Shown: in pieces, positions 1 through 10,000 of the stretch | Layout: each line of letters opens with the position of its first letter | How positions within the stretch are numbered: position 1 is the first letter of the stretch | Source: Camellia lanceoleosa | Taxonomy: Eukaryota > Streptophyta > Magnoliopsida > Ericales > Theaceae | Length of the DNA stretch: 64,000 bases | Assembly: GCA_025200525.1 (NCBI GenBank) | Contig: CM045759.1 | Span: 868,001 to 932,000 of the forward strand | Direction of reading: 5' to 3' | The notes under the pieces: generated by a model | Databases searched by the model: none | What the model was told of the DNA's origin: nothing | Seen by the model: the letters and a program-made list of their open reading frames with translations, nothing else | Position numbers and translations under genes: made by a program

Positions 1-466
1 GATCAAGTGCAAAGAAAGAATTTCAAACAATGTTTCTAAGGAAAGACAAAATTTTAATTGAAGTTGTGTTTTTTTTTTTTTTCCTGCATTTATGTAATGG
101 AGCTTTATATATGTACAATGGTTTTTTTTTTTTTATTTCTTTATAAGATTATAGATGAAAAGACTGGTTGAATTTTATTACTTGATTATTGGTTGTAGTA
201 GTGAATTGAAATGACATTCATTAATAAAAAAAAAAGTTTAAAAAGTGAAACGTAACTCAATAAACTAACATGATAGGCTTTACATCAATTTGTAAAGAAA
301 AGTTTTAATTTTTATATGTTGAGTTTCATTCTACAGAGTCTGAGACTGTGATATATGATCATTGGTTTGGCTTCACAATGATAGGTTTTGCTTGAATTTG
401 ATATAAATTCCATATCTCATTTGCATGATGCATGATGCGTGATGACTATTCCTTTAATTTTGACAG
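1..466. other. AT-rich stretch, possibly intronic
   Basis: No clear gene. The stretch is AT-rich with several T runs and ends in a plant-like splice acceptor (pyrimidine-rich tract followed by ttttgacag, AG at 465-466). The first 60 bases have an open frame on the plus strand that could be an upstream exon, but no convincing donor site follows it. Confidence 0.3.
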
Positions 467-550
467 GCAACTTTGCTGCCATTGCTGCATAAGAGATTAC
501 AAGGAAGGGATGCCATTGCTGCCAAAAATGTGAATGAAAGGGATGTTTAA
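467..550 (+). CDS. Candidate terminal exon of an unidentified gene
   Basis: After the acceptor AG at 465-466 there is an open stretch of 27 codons ending in TAA at 548-550. Its composition is coding-like (Leu, Lys and Arg rich; ends KNVNERDV), whereas its surroundings are AT-rich non-coding DNA. If real, it is the last exon of a plus-strand gene that begins left of the window. About 250 bases later there is an AATAAA, which fits a normal plant 3' UTR. I do not recognise the protein. The exon is too short for a family assignment, and chance openness is a real alternative. Confidence 0.35.
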   Translation, partial: ATLLPLLHKRLQGRDAIAAKNVNERDV

Positions 551-800
551 ATGTAATTGAAGCTTTGGTGGGAAGTCTACTTGTTAAAAGGGATAGATGT
601 GTTTGGTGTTGTATGTTTTTGTTAGATTAACAGATTTTTAGTGGACTGACTACTGAGTTTTTTTTACAAGCTTAATGTTATTGTAATTGGGAAGAAGTCT
701 CTCTATTCTGTAATTGAGAAAACCTTTTCCTGTTTCCATCATTGTTGAAAAAAAGAAAATTTGTCCTGTAATTTTTTTTTAACAAATACTGTAAATACAT

Positions 801-806
801 AATAAA
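801..806 (+). promoter_or_regulatory. Candidate polyadenylation signal
   Basis: An AATAAA lies about 250 bases after the stop of the possible terminal exon, in a T-rich context. The distance fits a plant 3' UTR. It only has meaning if that exon is real. Confidence 0.25.
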
Positions 807-1869
807 AAATTTAGCCTTTATTTTGCAACAGTGTTCGGGTAAGTTTATTTGTTAAAAAAATTTAACCTATTTGGAACTTTGGAATTTGACAAAATTTAAT
901 AAATTTTACATTTAAAAATATAATTTGATATGTTTGAAGTGAATTGAATTTAAAATACTAGATCTGGAGGAATTTTAAAAGAAAAAATAGAATCTCTGCA
1001 ATTCCTTTTAAATACCTTATTTTTTTTCATTTTGAAATCTCACATCTAAAATGATTTGGTTCCAAACAGTGTTGAAAAAAAGAAAAGTGGATGTGAAATA
1101 AAACTTCCGGTATTATCTAAACGCAATACAGAATTGAGAAACACAATCTTTTTTCTTCATTGCATCTCTATGTCTACAAACCCACCAGAGGTCCCTGGCC
1201 ATCAGTATAAAATGTAATCCACAAAATACAACCCAAATATTCCTCATAAATGACAGTGTATCAACACCAATGGCATTGTGGCGGTGGTGATAATAGGTTG
1301 TGTTGTCGGAGATGTTGAAGAGGATCTTGGGGCCTGGTTATGGTAGTGGTTTCTGCAAACATGCTCTCTGTGCGAAGCAGTGGAATTGGTGTTGCAATGT
1401 TGCCAACAATGGAGGTTTGTGGTGCTGCTAGCCGTGAACAATTGTAGAGAGAGAAAGTGATAAAAGAAAAAGTGAGCATGAACAATTGTAGAGAAGAAGA
1501 GAGAGGTGAGAGATGATCACAGTTTCATTGGTTGCCTTTTGATGGCAAAATTTCAAATTTTGATTTTTGAAATCTGAAGCGGCAATTTGAAACATTAGAA
1601 AATGGTTTCTAGTGTCAAAAGTTAACGTCCGCTAACGAAGTTTGAGACCTTAAGATGGAATTTGACAGGGTAGTCAAACTGCCAAAATGCTTGAATGACA
1701 CATTAAGATTGGCTGGGAGCACCAAGTAAGATGATGACATGGAGTTCCTGGATTACTCAATAATTTCCCCTTATTCTTGTATAGGTCTCTATCTCTATCT
1801 CCATTGGTAATTTGTAGAGTATCCTTATGATGCAGTGTGAAACACAAAATAATAACAATCTTAGAATCC
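807..1869. other. Intergenic stretch without recognisable gene
   Basis: AT-rich DNA with a more GC-balanced patch around 1180-1450. The short open frames there, on both strands, have no recognisable domain or coding bias. Nothing else is supported. Confidence 0.4.
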
Positions 1870-1976
1870 GTTGATTCAAAGAAGAATACCAAAAGCAAGA
1901 TTATTCTCTAAACTCGTTGATTCACAAAGAATACCGAGAATACAGGCTCAACAATGGTTGATTTACAAAGAATACC
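1870..1976. repeat. Three imperfect direct repeats
   Basis: The phrase gttgattcacaaagaatacc occurs three times with small changes, at about 1870-1890, 1916-1935 and 1957-1976. The spacing is irregular (46 then 41 bases). No function is apparent. It may be a short minisatellite or a remnant of a decayed repeat. Confidence 0.5.
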
Positions 1977-3715
1977 CAAAATTAGAACAAAAGAGTATAA
2001 AACTCGAAATATATCAAAAACTAAAGAGTCCTAAGGCTGACATCCATTATTTATAAGCAAAAGACAGACTTAACTTAACTAGAAAACAACAGGAATTGGT
2101 AAAAATCATAATGCAATATAGAAACAAGGAAATATAACGAAAATTATCAAAAATGAAAATATTGCAATAAAAAAAAAAAAAAACTACTAATATATGCTTC
2201 CACAATCATGGAAGATTTTTCGGAATCGGATTCTGAGGCTTGTGCTAGGAGTAATTGAAGATTCAAATCTTTCCGAAAACAACAAATTCGCGAAATTGAC
2301 TACCCAAACGATTAAATTTGCCCAAAATCTACCAGGGTCTATAGATCATTCTTAAAATCACATTTTCCATTGACCCACCAAATTTCAAGCAATTACGCGT
2401 CCAGCCTGTTTGCTGCCTTTGCCTTGACTATCCCTTTGATCCAAGAATTATATGGTCATGCATGCTACAGCACCCTACCTTATTTTTAGAGATGTTTACT
2501 GATTAGTTTAATTTGATTTTTGATTTTGAGGTGAATTAGTAATGCAGGGAATCCAGTAGCAAGAAGCATCAAAATAAATTACAAGAACTCTTTTCACAAT
2601 TTTCTTACAAAATAGAAAAACTCTTTGTGTTTCAATCGTCCATCTAGACTTTGACATCTCCCATACAAAAGACTATTAAACCTTAAGAGGGGGGTATGGT
2701 ATAAAAAATAGAGAATTAAGGAGAGGGCCGATCATATAAAATATGACATATAATTCCAAAGGATTAATAATTCCATGACTAATTGTCATAAAAGTGTTAA
2801 TATCATCTGATTGTTATCACCCCTTAAATATTGTTTAAAGAAGAATAAAATATGGTTACCTAAATCTTGCTTTTGTGAAACCATTGTGGTGAATGTGTAG
2901 TCCATATTTGGACTTGGATTTGGGCTTAAAGCGATTTCAAGTTTTGTGGATGGGTAAGAACTTAGCCCAAGTGGGTTTAAAGGTTGGGTCAGTCCATGGA
3001 TATATAATTTTCCAGTTAAGATTTGTTTGTAATGACCATTCGGATTTTGAGGGGCTGATACACATGCAACTTGTTATTTTTTGAAATTATCTTACTATCA
3101 TTAGTATAATAAACATAATTTTTTCAATTTTTGGGAATGCAATCAGATCCATTTGTGCTTGTTTGGTTATTGTTATTTGGTATTTTTTCTAAAATAACTC
3201 TTCATCTTCGAAGAAATGTGATTCGTGATTGTTCTCCATGGAAGGTTGCAACTGAACAGTCATGAATACCTTCTATTTAAACATCTCTCATTCTTGCAAC
3301 AGATACATACATACATAAATACCATTATAATATTATATAAAACTATCCTATCCCTTCCTCCATTATAATATTATAATATTCCCAGCAGAGAAAAAACCAG
3401 TTTTAAATGCCTAGTACAATTAAAGACCATTTCATGTGCCAACCAGCCACTCCTCCCCATTAATTAATTAATTTGTTGATATGGCTATAAAATAGTAGAA
3501 TAAAAGATAAAAGAAAGACCACAACAGCCTTAAAGCTAATGATGTGTACTAGTCATTCTGTAACTAGCAAGTAATGAGGTGAATTGAATTGTACTTGTTA
3601 GTCGTGTTGATTTATCCCACCACACCGACAATTCAAGCCATTACCGCAACCCCTCAGGCAAGCAAATTTTTTTTTTTTTTTTTTCTCCATATAATTCGTA
3701 AGGGGTGTTTTCCAT
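1977..3715. other. Intergenic AT-rich stretch
   Basis: No gene, RNA or transposon ends recognised. There are T and A runs, including a long T tract near 3667-3684. The short open frame at 2893-3084 has no recognisable domain. Confidence 0.4.
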
Positions 3716-3999
3716 ATAATTTGTAAGGGTGTTCACAAATCGGATTGGTCTAGCTTTATAGTAAATCATGAATATAATCAGTTCTTACGGTTCTAAAAAA
3801 TTTGGAACTGTAGCCAATCTTGAGCCTATGTAACCGGATAAGAACTAAACATATAAAATGTGATTCGGTTCTATGCGCCTTGAAATTTTATATTTATTAA
3901 TCGGAGATATGTAAGTATTTTATAATAGTAGACAAACTAACAATAATTGAAACTTGTCAATTTCATAGTCAAGAGACAAGTGTTCAAACCTTGCTAACT

Positions 4000-4045
4000 A
4001 GTTCTACCCTTTTGTTTTTAAATACAAAAGTATTAAACATTATTA
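4000..4045 (+). repeat. Left copy of a 46 bp direct repeat
   Basis: It begins agttctaccc and matches 4317-4362 with one mismatch. The two copies flank the LINE fragment exactly, so they look like an unusually long target duplication. Confidence 0.8.
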
Positions 4046-4316
4046 CTAAGGAGTTTGCGACCAAATTGAATTGCCTTCACCAAAGTCTACCACTCAAATA
4101 CTTGGGACTGCCATTAGGAGTTAGTCCAACAAGAAGGAGGACATGGCACCCAGTGATTGATAAATGCAAACAAAAATTGGCTTCTTGGAAGAGGAAGTTC
4201 CTATCATTTGCTGGTAGATTGACACTGATAAAATCTATGCTTTCTAGTTTGCCAATTTACTACTTGTCTCTGTTTAAGAAGCCAGCGGGAGTTGCAAAGG
4301 AAATAGATAAAATTCA
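4046..4316 (+). pseudogene. Captured internal fragment of a LINE ORF2
   Basis: About 89 codons of the C-terminal side of a LINE reverse transcriptase are open here. They include the stretches LPLKYLGLPLG and WKRKFLSFAGRLTLIKS, which are typical of plant L1-type ORF2. The fragment is about 95% identical by eye to the reverse complement of roughly 27,385-27,652 in the full LINE of this window. Neither end is a LINE end and there is no A tail, so ordinary target-primed insertion does not explain it. It sits between two copies of a 46 bp host sequence inside a MITE. Confidence 0.8.
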
Positions 4317-4362
4317 AGTTCTACCCTTTTGTTTTTAAATACAAAAGTATTAAATATTATTA
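4317..4362 (+). repeat. Right copy of the 46 bp direct repeat
   Basis: Same sequence as 4000-4045 with one C to T difference. It marks the right border of the captured LINE fragment. Confidence 0.8.
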
Positions 4363-4767
4363 AACAAATATATCACGGTTCTGTTTGGTCCAAAAGCGTC
4401 ACCGTAGCATTAAAACTGCAAATCAAATCGATTTGAACAATTCCAGCATTTTCAAAATTGAAACTAATAAAAACCGGATTAAACCGACAGTTTAGACCGG
4501 ATTGAATCGGTTTATAGGTTCCACCAAAATTTTTGAACACCCTTAGTAATTCGTTAGTTTGGATGCAAAAATGATGCTGTCAACTCTTTTACACAAAAAA
4601 TTGTATATTTTACTTTATTTATCCTTATGCTATGAAGTACAGACATGGATATGGATACAGATACAAATACAAATACGGACACGGACACGAACACGAACAC
4701 GGGACATGGCAATTTCAAAAAAATGGAGACACGGCACGGGACATGGCAATTTTTTTATTTATAAATA

Positions 4768-4784
4768 TGTGTGTGTGTGTGTGT
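4768..4784. repeat. (GT)n microsatellite
   Basis: Uninterrupted GT dinucleotides, about eight units. Confidence 0.9.
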
Positions 4785-4999
4785 ATTTGCAATGTAGATA
4801 AATTTATATATTGTATAATATTTTGTTACCAAACAATCAAAATTTAATATTTATAAATTTTATAAATATATAAATTTATAAAGAAAAAAATTAAATAAAA
4901 ATAAAAAATATATATTTATTATAAATTTATGATAAATATTTATGTATATATTTAAATAGAGTATAATCAAGAAAAAAATAAAAATAGATAAATATATAG

Positions 5000-5002
<3 letters not shown>

Positions 5003-5039
<37 letters not shown>
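5003..5039. repeat. (AG)n microsatellite
   Basis: Uninterrupted AG dinucleotides, about 18 units. They generate long Ser-Leu open frames on the minus strand that are not genes. Confidence 0.95.
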
Positions 5040-5041
<2 letters not shown>

Positions 5042-5625
5042 ATAGACGAAAGGGTGAAGAGAAAGACGAGCCAAAGACAACAGAGAAAAAAGACTTACCA
5101 GGTCGACTGGAGATGGAGATCGATCAAATGAATCTACTTGATGAACAGGTTCACACTTTCTTTTTCTTTCTTTTTGTTTTTCTTCTGATTTTGGATTTAG
5201 GTCTATTTTTCTCTTCTTCTCCTCTTTCTTTGAATTAGGGATTTCTGTTTTGTCTCCTTGTTGTGTCTTGCAGTGTCCAGCCGTGTCCCTAATGTGTCCC
5301 ATATCAAAAAATAAACAAATTAAAGTGACACGCCAAATGACATGTCCTGTATGTGTCCCAACGTGTTCGACACCGCTACAACGATTATTTTGAAGTTATT
5401 AGCCCCAAGGTTATTTGAATTTAAATTCTTATTGATTTTGATTATCAACAAATATTTTGAACTCGATTGTTTATTCAAAAATTTCAAAATAATATTATAT
5501 CATTGCTCTTCATCGTCTCCAATAGATGAATGTTTCAAAATTGTCAATTTCTCATGAATATTGGTACCTCAAAAACATGGAATTAGCACTTGTATGCAAA
5601 ACACTATTTGTTCTTTAAACAGGTC

Positions 5626-6022
5626 CAAGGGTCGACACCAAGGCAGCAAGGGTCGTCACCAGAATGAAGTACACAATGTTTAAGTGTTGCAGCTACCAAG
5701 GGTCAACACCAACAATGACAAGGGTCGACACTAAAATTCAGTATGCAAGGCTCAGACAATCCAGCAGCAAGGGTCGACACTAAGAATGACAAGGGTCAAA
5801 ACTAAATTTCAGTATACAAGGCTTAGACAATCCAGTAGCAAGGGTCGACACCAAGAATGATAAGGGTCGCCACTAAATTTCAATATACAAAGTTCAGAAT
5901 TCCAGCAAACAAAGGGTCGACACCCAGTTACGAAAGGGTCGACACTAGAAACACCTGGAAATCAACACAGAGAAGAAAATAGAGCAAAGGGTTGACACCC
6001 AACCTACAGGGGTCGATACCCT
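5626..6022 (+). repeat. AAGGGTCGACACC array
   Basis: The 13-mer aagggtcgacacc and close variants recur about a dozen times in 400 bases. Part of the array has a higher-order unit of about 80-90 bases (caagggtcgacac, aagaatga, caagggtc, then cagtatacaagg and ctcagacaatcc), seen about three times. It lies in the upstream half of the LTR-like remnant, ahead of the TATA box, so it could be an LTR enhancer-type array. Confidence 0.75.
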
Positions 6023-6548
6023 TAAATATGGGTTTCAAAAAATCTAGTTGCCCATTCAGATCTATTCTAACACAACTCAAATATTAGCCGCTTTTTTTGA
6101 TCTATGCACAGAATAGCCATCATTTTTTATCTGTGAGCAGACTTTTATGACACTATCTTCTTCTACCAACTTCCAAGATTTGACTTATGAGCTTGTGCAT
6201 TTAATAAGGCTCCACTTCCAAAGACTTGACGACAACTTGTGCACACCTATGCTTTGCTCCATACAGCTAGAAGATATCACACATGCTCTTCTCTATACAG
6301 CTAGAAGATATCATTCATGATCTTCTCCAACAGCTAGAATACTCACCCATGCTTCTCTCCAACAACTAAAAGCCATTAAAGCTATAGATGAAGAAGCTCT
6401 CCAAATCTGAAAGCACAAAACTCCAACACAGAAAATCTGAACAACTTTTATTTATCATACTCTATTGTACTTCAACTTTCATATCTGAGTGTATTCAAAA
6501 ATCCCTCTGCTCTTTCACTTTCATATTTATCTTTTGAAAGAAAAATTC

Positions 6549-6556
6549 TATAAAAG
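6549..6556 (+). promoter_or_regulatory. TATA box of the LTR-like remnant
   Basis: TATAAAAG followed by aggac, in the position expected for an LTR promoter. Inferred from sequence only. Confidence 0.45.
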
Positions 6557-7029
6557 AGGACAATTGTACCTCTTATTCTTATTCCCTTATTTCTAAGTGA
6601 AACACTTGTAAGGTGAGGCATTTAGTTGAGAGGTCCTCAATAGATAAAGTAAGTCCTGTGTAAAAATTCACAAGCTAGGAGAAGCTCAGTGGTGTACTGA
6701 TTCGATTTATAGTGGAGGAATTCTCAAGGAGGTACCTTGAGGAGTGGACGTAGGCCGGTGAGCCGAACCACTATAAATCTTTGTGCTTCAACTCTTCTCC
6801 CTTTCTCCTCTACTTTTGGTATAATTGATTACTTGCTTAATTTATTTACTTATTTAATTGCAATCAATTTTCTGCTCATAGTTTTTAATTACCCAATTCA
6901 CCCCCTCTTAAGTTGCCTACCTGGGTAAGAAAAGTGTCCGTACTTCATAGTCCTTATGTCTTCACACTATCTATATTAGTTTTAATCACTTTAATCTTAT
7001 TAAAATGGAGGTCGAGGTTTATGGCGTGC

Positions 7030-7365
7030 TTAGGAAACATTTTCTTGGATGTAGGTGCTTGCTTTGCTTCTAAGGCCAAAAAAGATCACAAATACAAATT
7101 ATACTAGAACATCTACCACCACTTGGTTGGATACACAGTGATCATCCTTAGCATCATCAATATATTCAAGGGATTCAACATCTTGAGGCCGTAGGAGAAT
7201 TGGGAAAAAGCTTACATTGGCTTCATTGTGGTTTTGGCTGCCATTGCTGCATTCTTAGAAGGTTATACATACATCATAGTTACGAAGAAGAAGAAGTCCG
7301 CGAGCATAGAGAAGCTCCCACATGGCTTAAATGGTGCTAGGACACAACAAAAAGGTGTAGAATAG
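7030..7365 (+). pseudogene. Cytochrome b561/DOMON protein fragment, broken
   Basis: From 7108 the frame reads NIYHHLVGYTVIILSIINIF, then after a stop KAYIGFIVVLAAIAAFLEGY and a Lys-rich tail ending in TAG at 7363-7365. This matches the C-terminal transmembrane part of plant DOMON-cytochrome b561 membrane proteins: a conserved YHH followed by a hydrophobic helix, a short loop and a last helix. Upstream, AKKDHKYKLY then a stop (7105-7107) fits the family's RPKKDHKYRLYWN, so the stop replaces a Trp. The segment before it matches VLALLLRP only in another frame, implying a one-base loss in the A run near 7080. A second stop is at 7192-7194. It is a dead fragment. The rest of the gene is not in this window. 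Confidence 0.75.
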
Positions 7366-8047
7366 AGAAATTTCATGGTTTTCAATTATATTTATGCTCT
7401 TTAGGTTGTATTAACTAGTATGTTGTTGCATTGCCTTATTTATGCTTACCATTTATACATTGTGGGTGAGGGTTTAGGGTTAGGATATAGTTGTTTTAGG
7501 ATTGTTAGTGTGGTTATGTTTCAATAGCCACATGTATTTGTTTCTTATATCGTATATCTGTTTTTGTATTCTCTTGTTTTGCATTTACGTTGTTTTTTTT
7601 CAGTTTTCATATGTAATGTCTTGGTTCTAAAATCCGACCTGTAAGGATGCCCTGGCACACTTTTAGGCTTGTAAATGGGTGATGATGTTATTATTATCTT
7701 ATTTACTTCTTTTGTTATGTTGGTTATGGTTGGGAGTGGTTTTGTACACTTAGAACTATTCCAAGAAAATATGGTGAGAATCTGTTCTGGTCTTTATCAC
7801 GCTCGTGATCTTATAGTCATTCTCGCGATGATTATGGGTTACGCCGGCGACCAAAACATACTTTCAGGTCCTTAGGCTTGGAGAAGTTGCATGGCCCGCA
7901 GTAGGCCGCGATGGAGGCCGTGAATAGCATGGTCACGCCTGCGACATTATAGTCACTCCCGCAATGTTGTGAATCGCTCCTGCAACTAGGCCACGACCAA
8001 AAACCCCTCCCAATACTTTTGTATGTGTGTTGTTCTGCGCACGTGAG
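7366..8047. other. Non-coding stretch with GC-rich diverged repeats at the end
   Basis: 7366-7800 is AT-rich DNA that may include the old 3' flank of the b561 fragment. From about 7800 to 8010 the base composition rises and phrases like ttatagtcactc and cgcgatg recur imperfectly. This looks like a piece of a diverged repeat array cut off by the LTR that starts at 8048. No gene is supported. Confidence 0.4.
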
Positions 8048-8950
8048 TGTAGACACCCCATTTTTGACCGACTTTAAGACTCAGACGTCACCGATTGAGC
8101 GCTTGGTGATGTTGCATATTGTGCTCGTTCTGAGGTTACGGAGTCACGGCTGCGAGCCTTGCCTCTGGACTTCCAGACTCTTTTGTGCTTTGCCTCGGTT
8201 TGCGAACCAAGCCCTGTTTTCTTTGTTTTCTCTTCCTGAAGGAAGGGAGAGGTCTCGTAGATCATATCTCAATGGCCATAGGCTACGTTTCGTGGTCGTA
8301 GGCCATTTTTCCCATTTGAAGCCCGGTTCTCGATTTTCAGAGCCGTCGGCCGTGCGCCTCGGTTCGGGACCGTTTAACTACCTCTGTTTGCTCCGGTTTT
8401 TGGCACACACCTTATTTCCTCCCTTTTGAGGGACACTGTGGCCTGAGACCTTCGTCGTCGAACGCCACTTCCAGTGCCCAACAGCTTGTTTTCGTTGCCC
8501 CGAACTACGCGTTTTGGCCCCCGAACCTTCGTTTTGCATCCGTCTTGGTCCATTTTTGGCAAGGACCTTATTTTCATTGTTAGAAAGGTTGTAGGAGGGT
8601 GGGAGACCATCAATTTTTCTGAAAAACCAGCTTTTCTCTTCATTGCTCTTCGTCGCCCGTTTTTCTTACTAAAAAGCTGGTTTTTCCCATTCCCGGGCCA
8701 CTTTTTCTGACTTTCCACCACACCATTGTGATCTACTCATCTGGGAGGCCACCAATATGGGTAGGCCGACCAGTAATTCTTCCTGACCCTTTTGAACCCC
8801 TCTAAAAAGCTGGTTTTTCTCTCTCTTGAACCACTTTTTTTGGTTTTTCTCTACACAGCTGTGTTGCACTCATCTGGGAGGCCACCTTTCTGGGGTGGCC
8901 GACTAGCAATTGTTGTTGACCCTTTTGACCCCTGGTCGGCCGACCAGGGG

Positions 8951-8970
8951 AGGTGGCCGGCCGGCCACCT
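8951..8970. repeat. Perfect 20 bp palindrome
   Basis: AGGTGGCCGGCCGGCCACCT equals its own reverse complement. Similar GGCCGACC/GGCCGGCC patches recur at about 35,380-35,440 and 50,850-50,880 at the matching place in the other two LTRs of the family. Confidence 0.9.
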
Positions 8971-9119
8971 TGGCCTTTTGCACTTGGCCGGCCATGTTTG
9001 CCCTCCTGAGTGTGTGCCAGTTGTGCCAGCTATTTTCCACCTAATCCACTGCTCGAGGGTTTGTCCTTGTTTTTGGCCCCTTTAAAGGTGGTTTTTGCCC
9101 CCTTTGCTTGGTTCTAAGA

Positions 9120-9270
9120 GAGTTTGGCCCTTTTGGTCAAGCTTCTTGAGGAAGCTTGACCCTTTTGGTTTAGCTTCCTCAAGAAGCTTGACCCCTTTGG
9201 TCAAGCTTCTTTTAGAAGCCTTAACCCCCTCTCAAAGCTTCTCCAAGAAGCCTCACTCCTCTCCCTCTAT
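9120..9270. repeat. Alternating inverted and direct AAGCTT repeats
   Basis: The phrase caagcttcttgaggaagcttg is nearly palindromic and recurs three to four times with cccttttggt between. The stretch could fold into strong hairpins. It lies inside the family A LTR, ahead of the ctctatataacc TATA-like site near 9264. Confidence 0.75.
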
Positions 9271-9569
9271 ATAACCAACCCCCCACCTCATTTTACAGGG
9301 GTTAGACATTTTTGGCTGGAGCATACATACAACTCCCCCTATATCTATACTTCAAGCCTCCAAACCCTAGTTTTCTTGCACCATTTGCACACCAACCCTT
9401 AGTATACCACCTCCATCATCCATTCCAGCCCCTTGGAGGTCATTTGCAGAGGTTGAAAGCTCACCAACTTGGTCCAGAAGCTGCTGGAGGTCGACTCTAC
9501 AAGGGTAAGCTTCTATTTTCCCCATTTTTGCATCATTTTGCTCTATATCTTAGCTCCTTTTGCTTACAT

Positions 9570-10000
9570 TTTTGAACTTCAACCTGAACTGAAAATAGTC
9601 TTATTTTGAGCTCATCTTCATGTTTTATCAAGAACTTTTTTCTGTTTGAGGTCTTCTACTCCCCCTTTGTGCTTTACCTCTCTTTTAGGGCTTATCTTGC
9701 ATGAGATATTAGCCGTATTTGTGAGCACTTCTGGGCTTTGAGCCAAACTGTAAAGTGTCTTATTTTGATCCCCTTTTCAACTTTTTTTAAGGGCTCTTTG
9801 CTGTTTGAGGCCATCTACTTCCTCTTACCCTCTATCTCTCTTTTAGGGCTATTTTTGCATCATATTTTAGCCTTACTCATGAACACTTTTGAGATTTGAT
9901 ATAAACTGGAAAAAGTCTTGTTTTGACATCCTCTTTAAGTTTGGTTAAGGTCCCATTTCTGTTTGGGGTCATCTTCCCCCTATGCATGCTTCATCTCTTC
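9570..10000 (+). repeat. About 160 bp tandem units in the LTR
   Basis: Three diverged units carry, in order, actgaaaa or actgtaaa, cttattttga, gctgtttgagg, tctcttttagggct and a gcat...ttagcc phrase. The matching region of the solo LTR at 34,604 also has tandem units. No coding potential. Confidence 0.55.

Larger units (their letters stand above)
3724..4545. mobile_element. hAT-like MITE with an internal insertion
   Basis: The ends are inverted repeats: TAAGGGTGTTCA at 3724-3735 and TGAACACCCTTA at 4534-4545. The flanking 8 bases are ataatttg (3716-3723) and gtaattcg (4546-4553). These match at six of eight positions and look like an aged 8 bp target duplication, as hAT elements make. No transposase is present, so it is non-autonomous. 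It was about 500 bases long before a 271 bp LINE piece and a duplicated 46 bp were added inside it. Confidence 0.6.
4640..5380. mobile_element. Probable non-autonomous element with GACACG arms
   Basis: The left arm (4640-4750) repeats units such as acggacacg and gggacatggcaattt. The right arm (about 5270-5380) carries the same units inverted (ccgtgtccc, gtgtcccaacgtgttcg). This looks like terminal inverted repeats built of short subrepeats. The middle is AT-rich with GT and GA microsatellites. At 5110-5142 there is a short open stretch beginning with ATG and followed by cag|gt, which could be a captured first exon. No transposase is visible and the exact ends are uncertain. Confidence 0.45.
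5575..6935 (+). mobile_element. LTR-like remnant, SIRE/Maximus style (solo or truncated)
   Basis: The right part has the look of a copia LTR promoter and 5' leader. There is a TATA box (TATAAAAG, 6549-6556), then an aggagtggacgtaggc phrase near 6737-6753 with gccgaacc just after, and an ending near acccaattcacccc. From established knowledge, this phrase order is typical of the downstream half of SIRE/Maximus-type plant LTRs. No gag or pol follows, and I could not find clean TG/CA ends or a target duplication. The borders are approximate and the class is an inference. Confidence 0.4.

Noticed and set aside
4860..5302. Ser-Leu-rich minus-strand frames
   Set aside because: Produced by the AG microsatellite and AT-rich sequence.
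5626..6022. Possible CRISPR-like array
   Set aside because: The repeats are short and variable, the spacers are themselves repeated, no cas genes are present and the DNA is clearly plant nuclear.
8019..9085. Several overlapping open frames on both strands (up to 136 codons)
   Set aside because: They lie inside the GC-rich part of long LTR A1, overlap each other on both strands and show no domain. They are open because of base composition.
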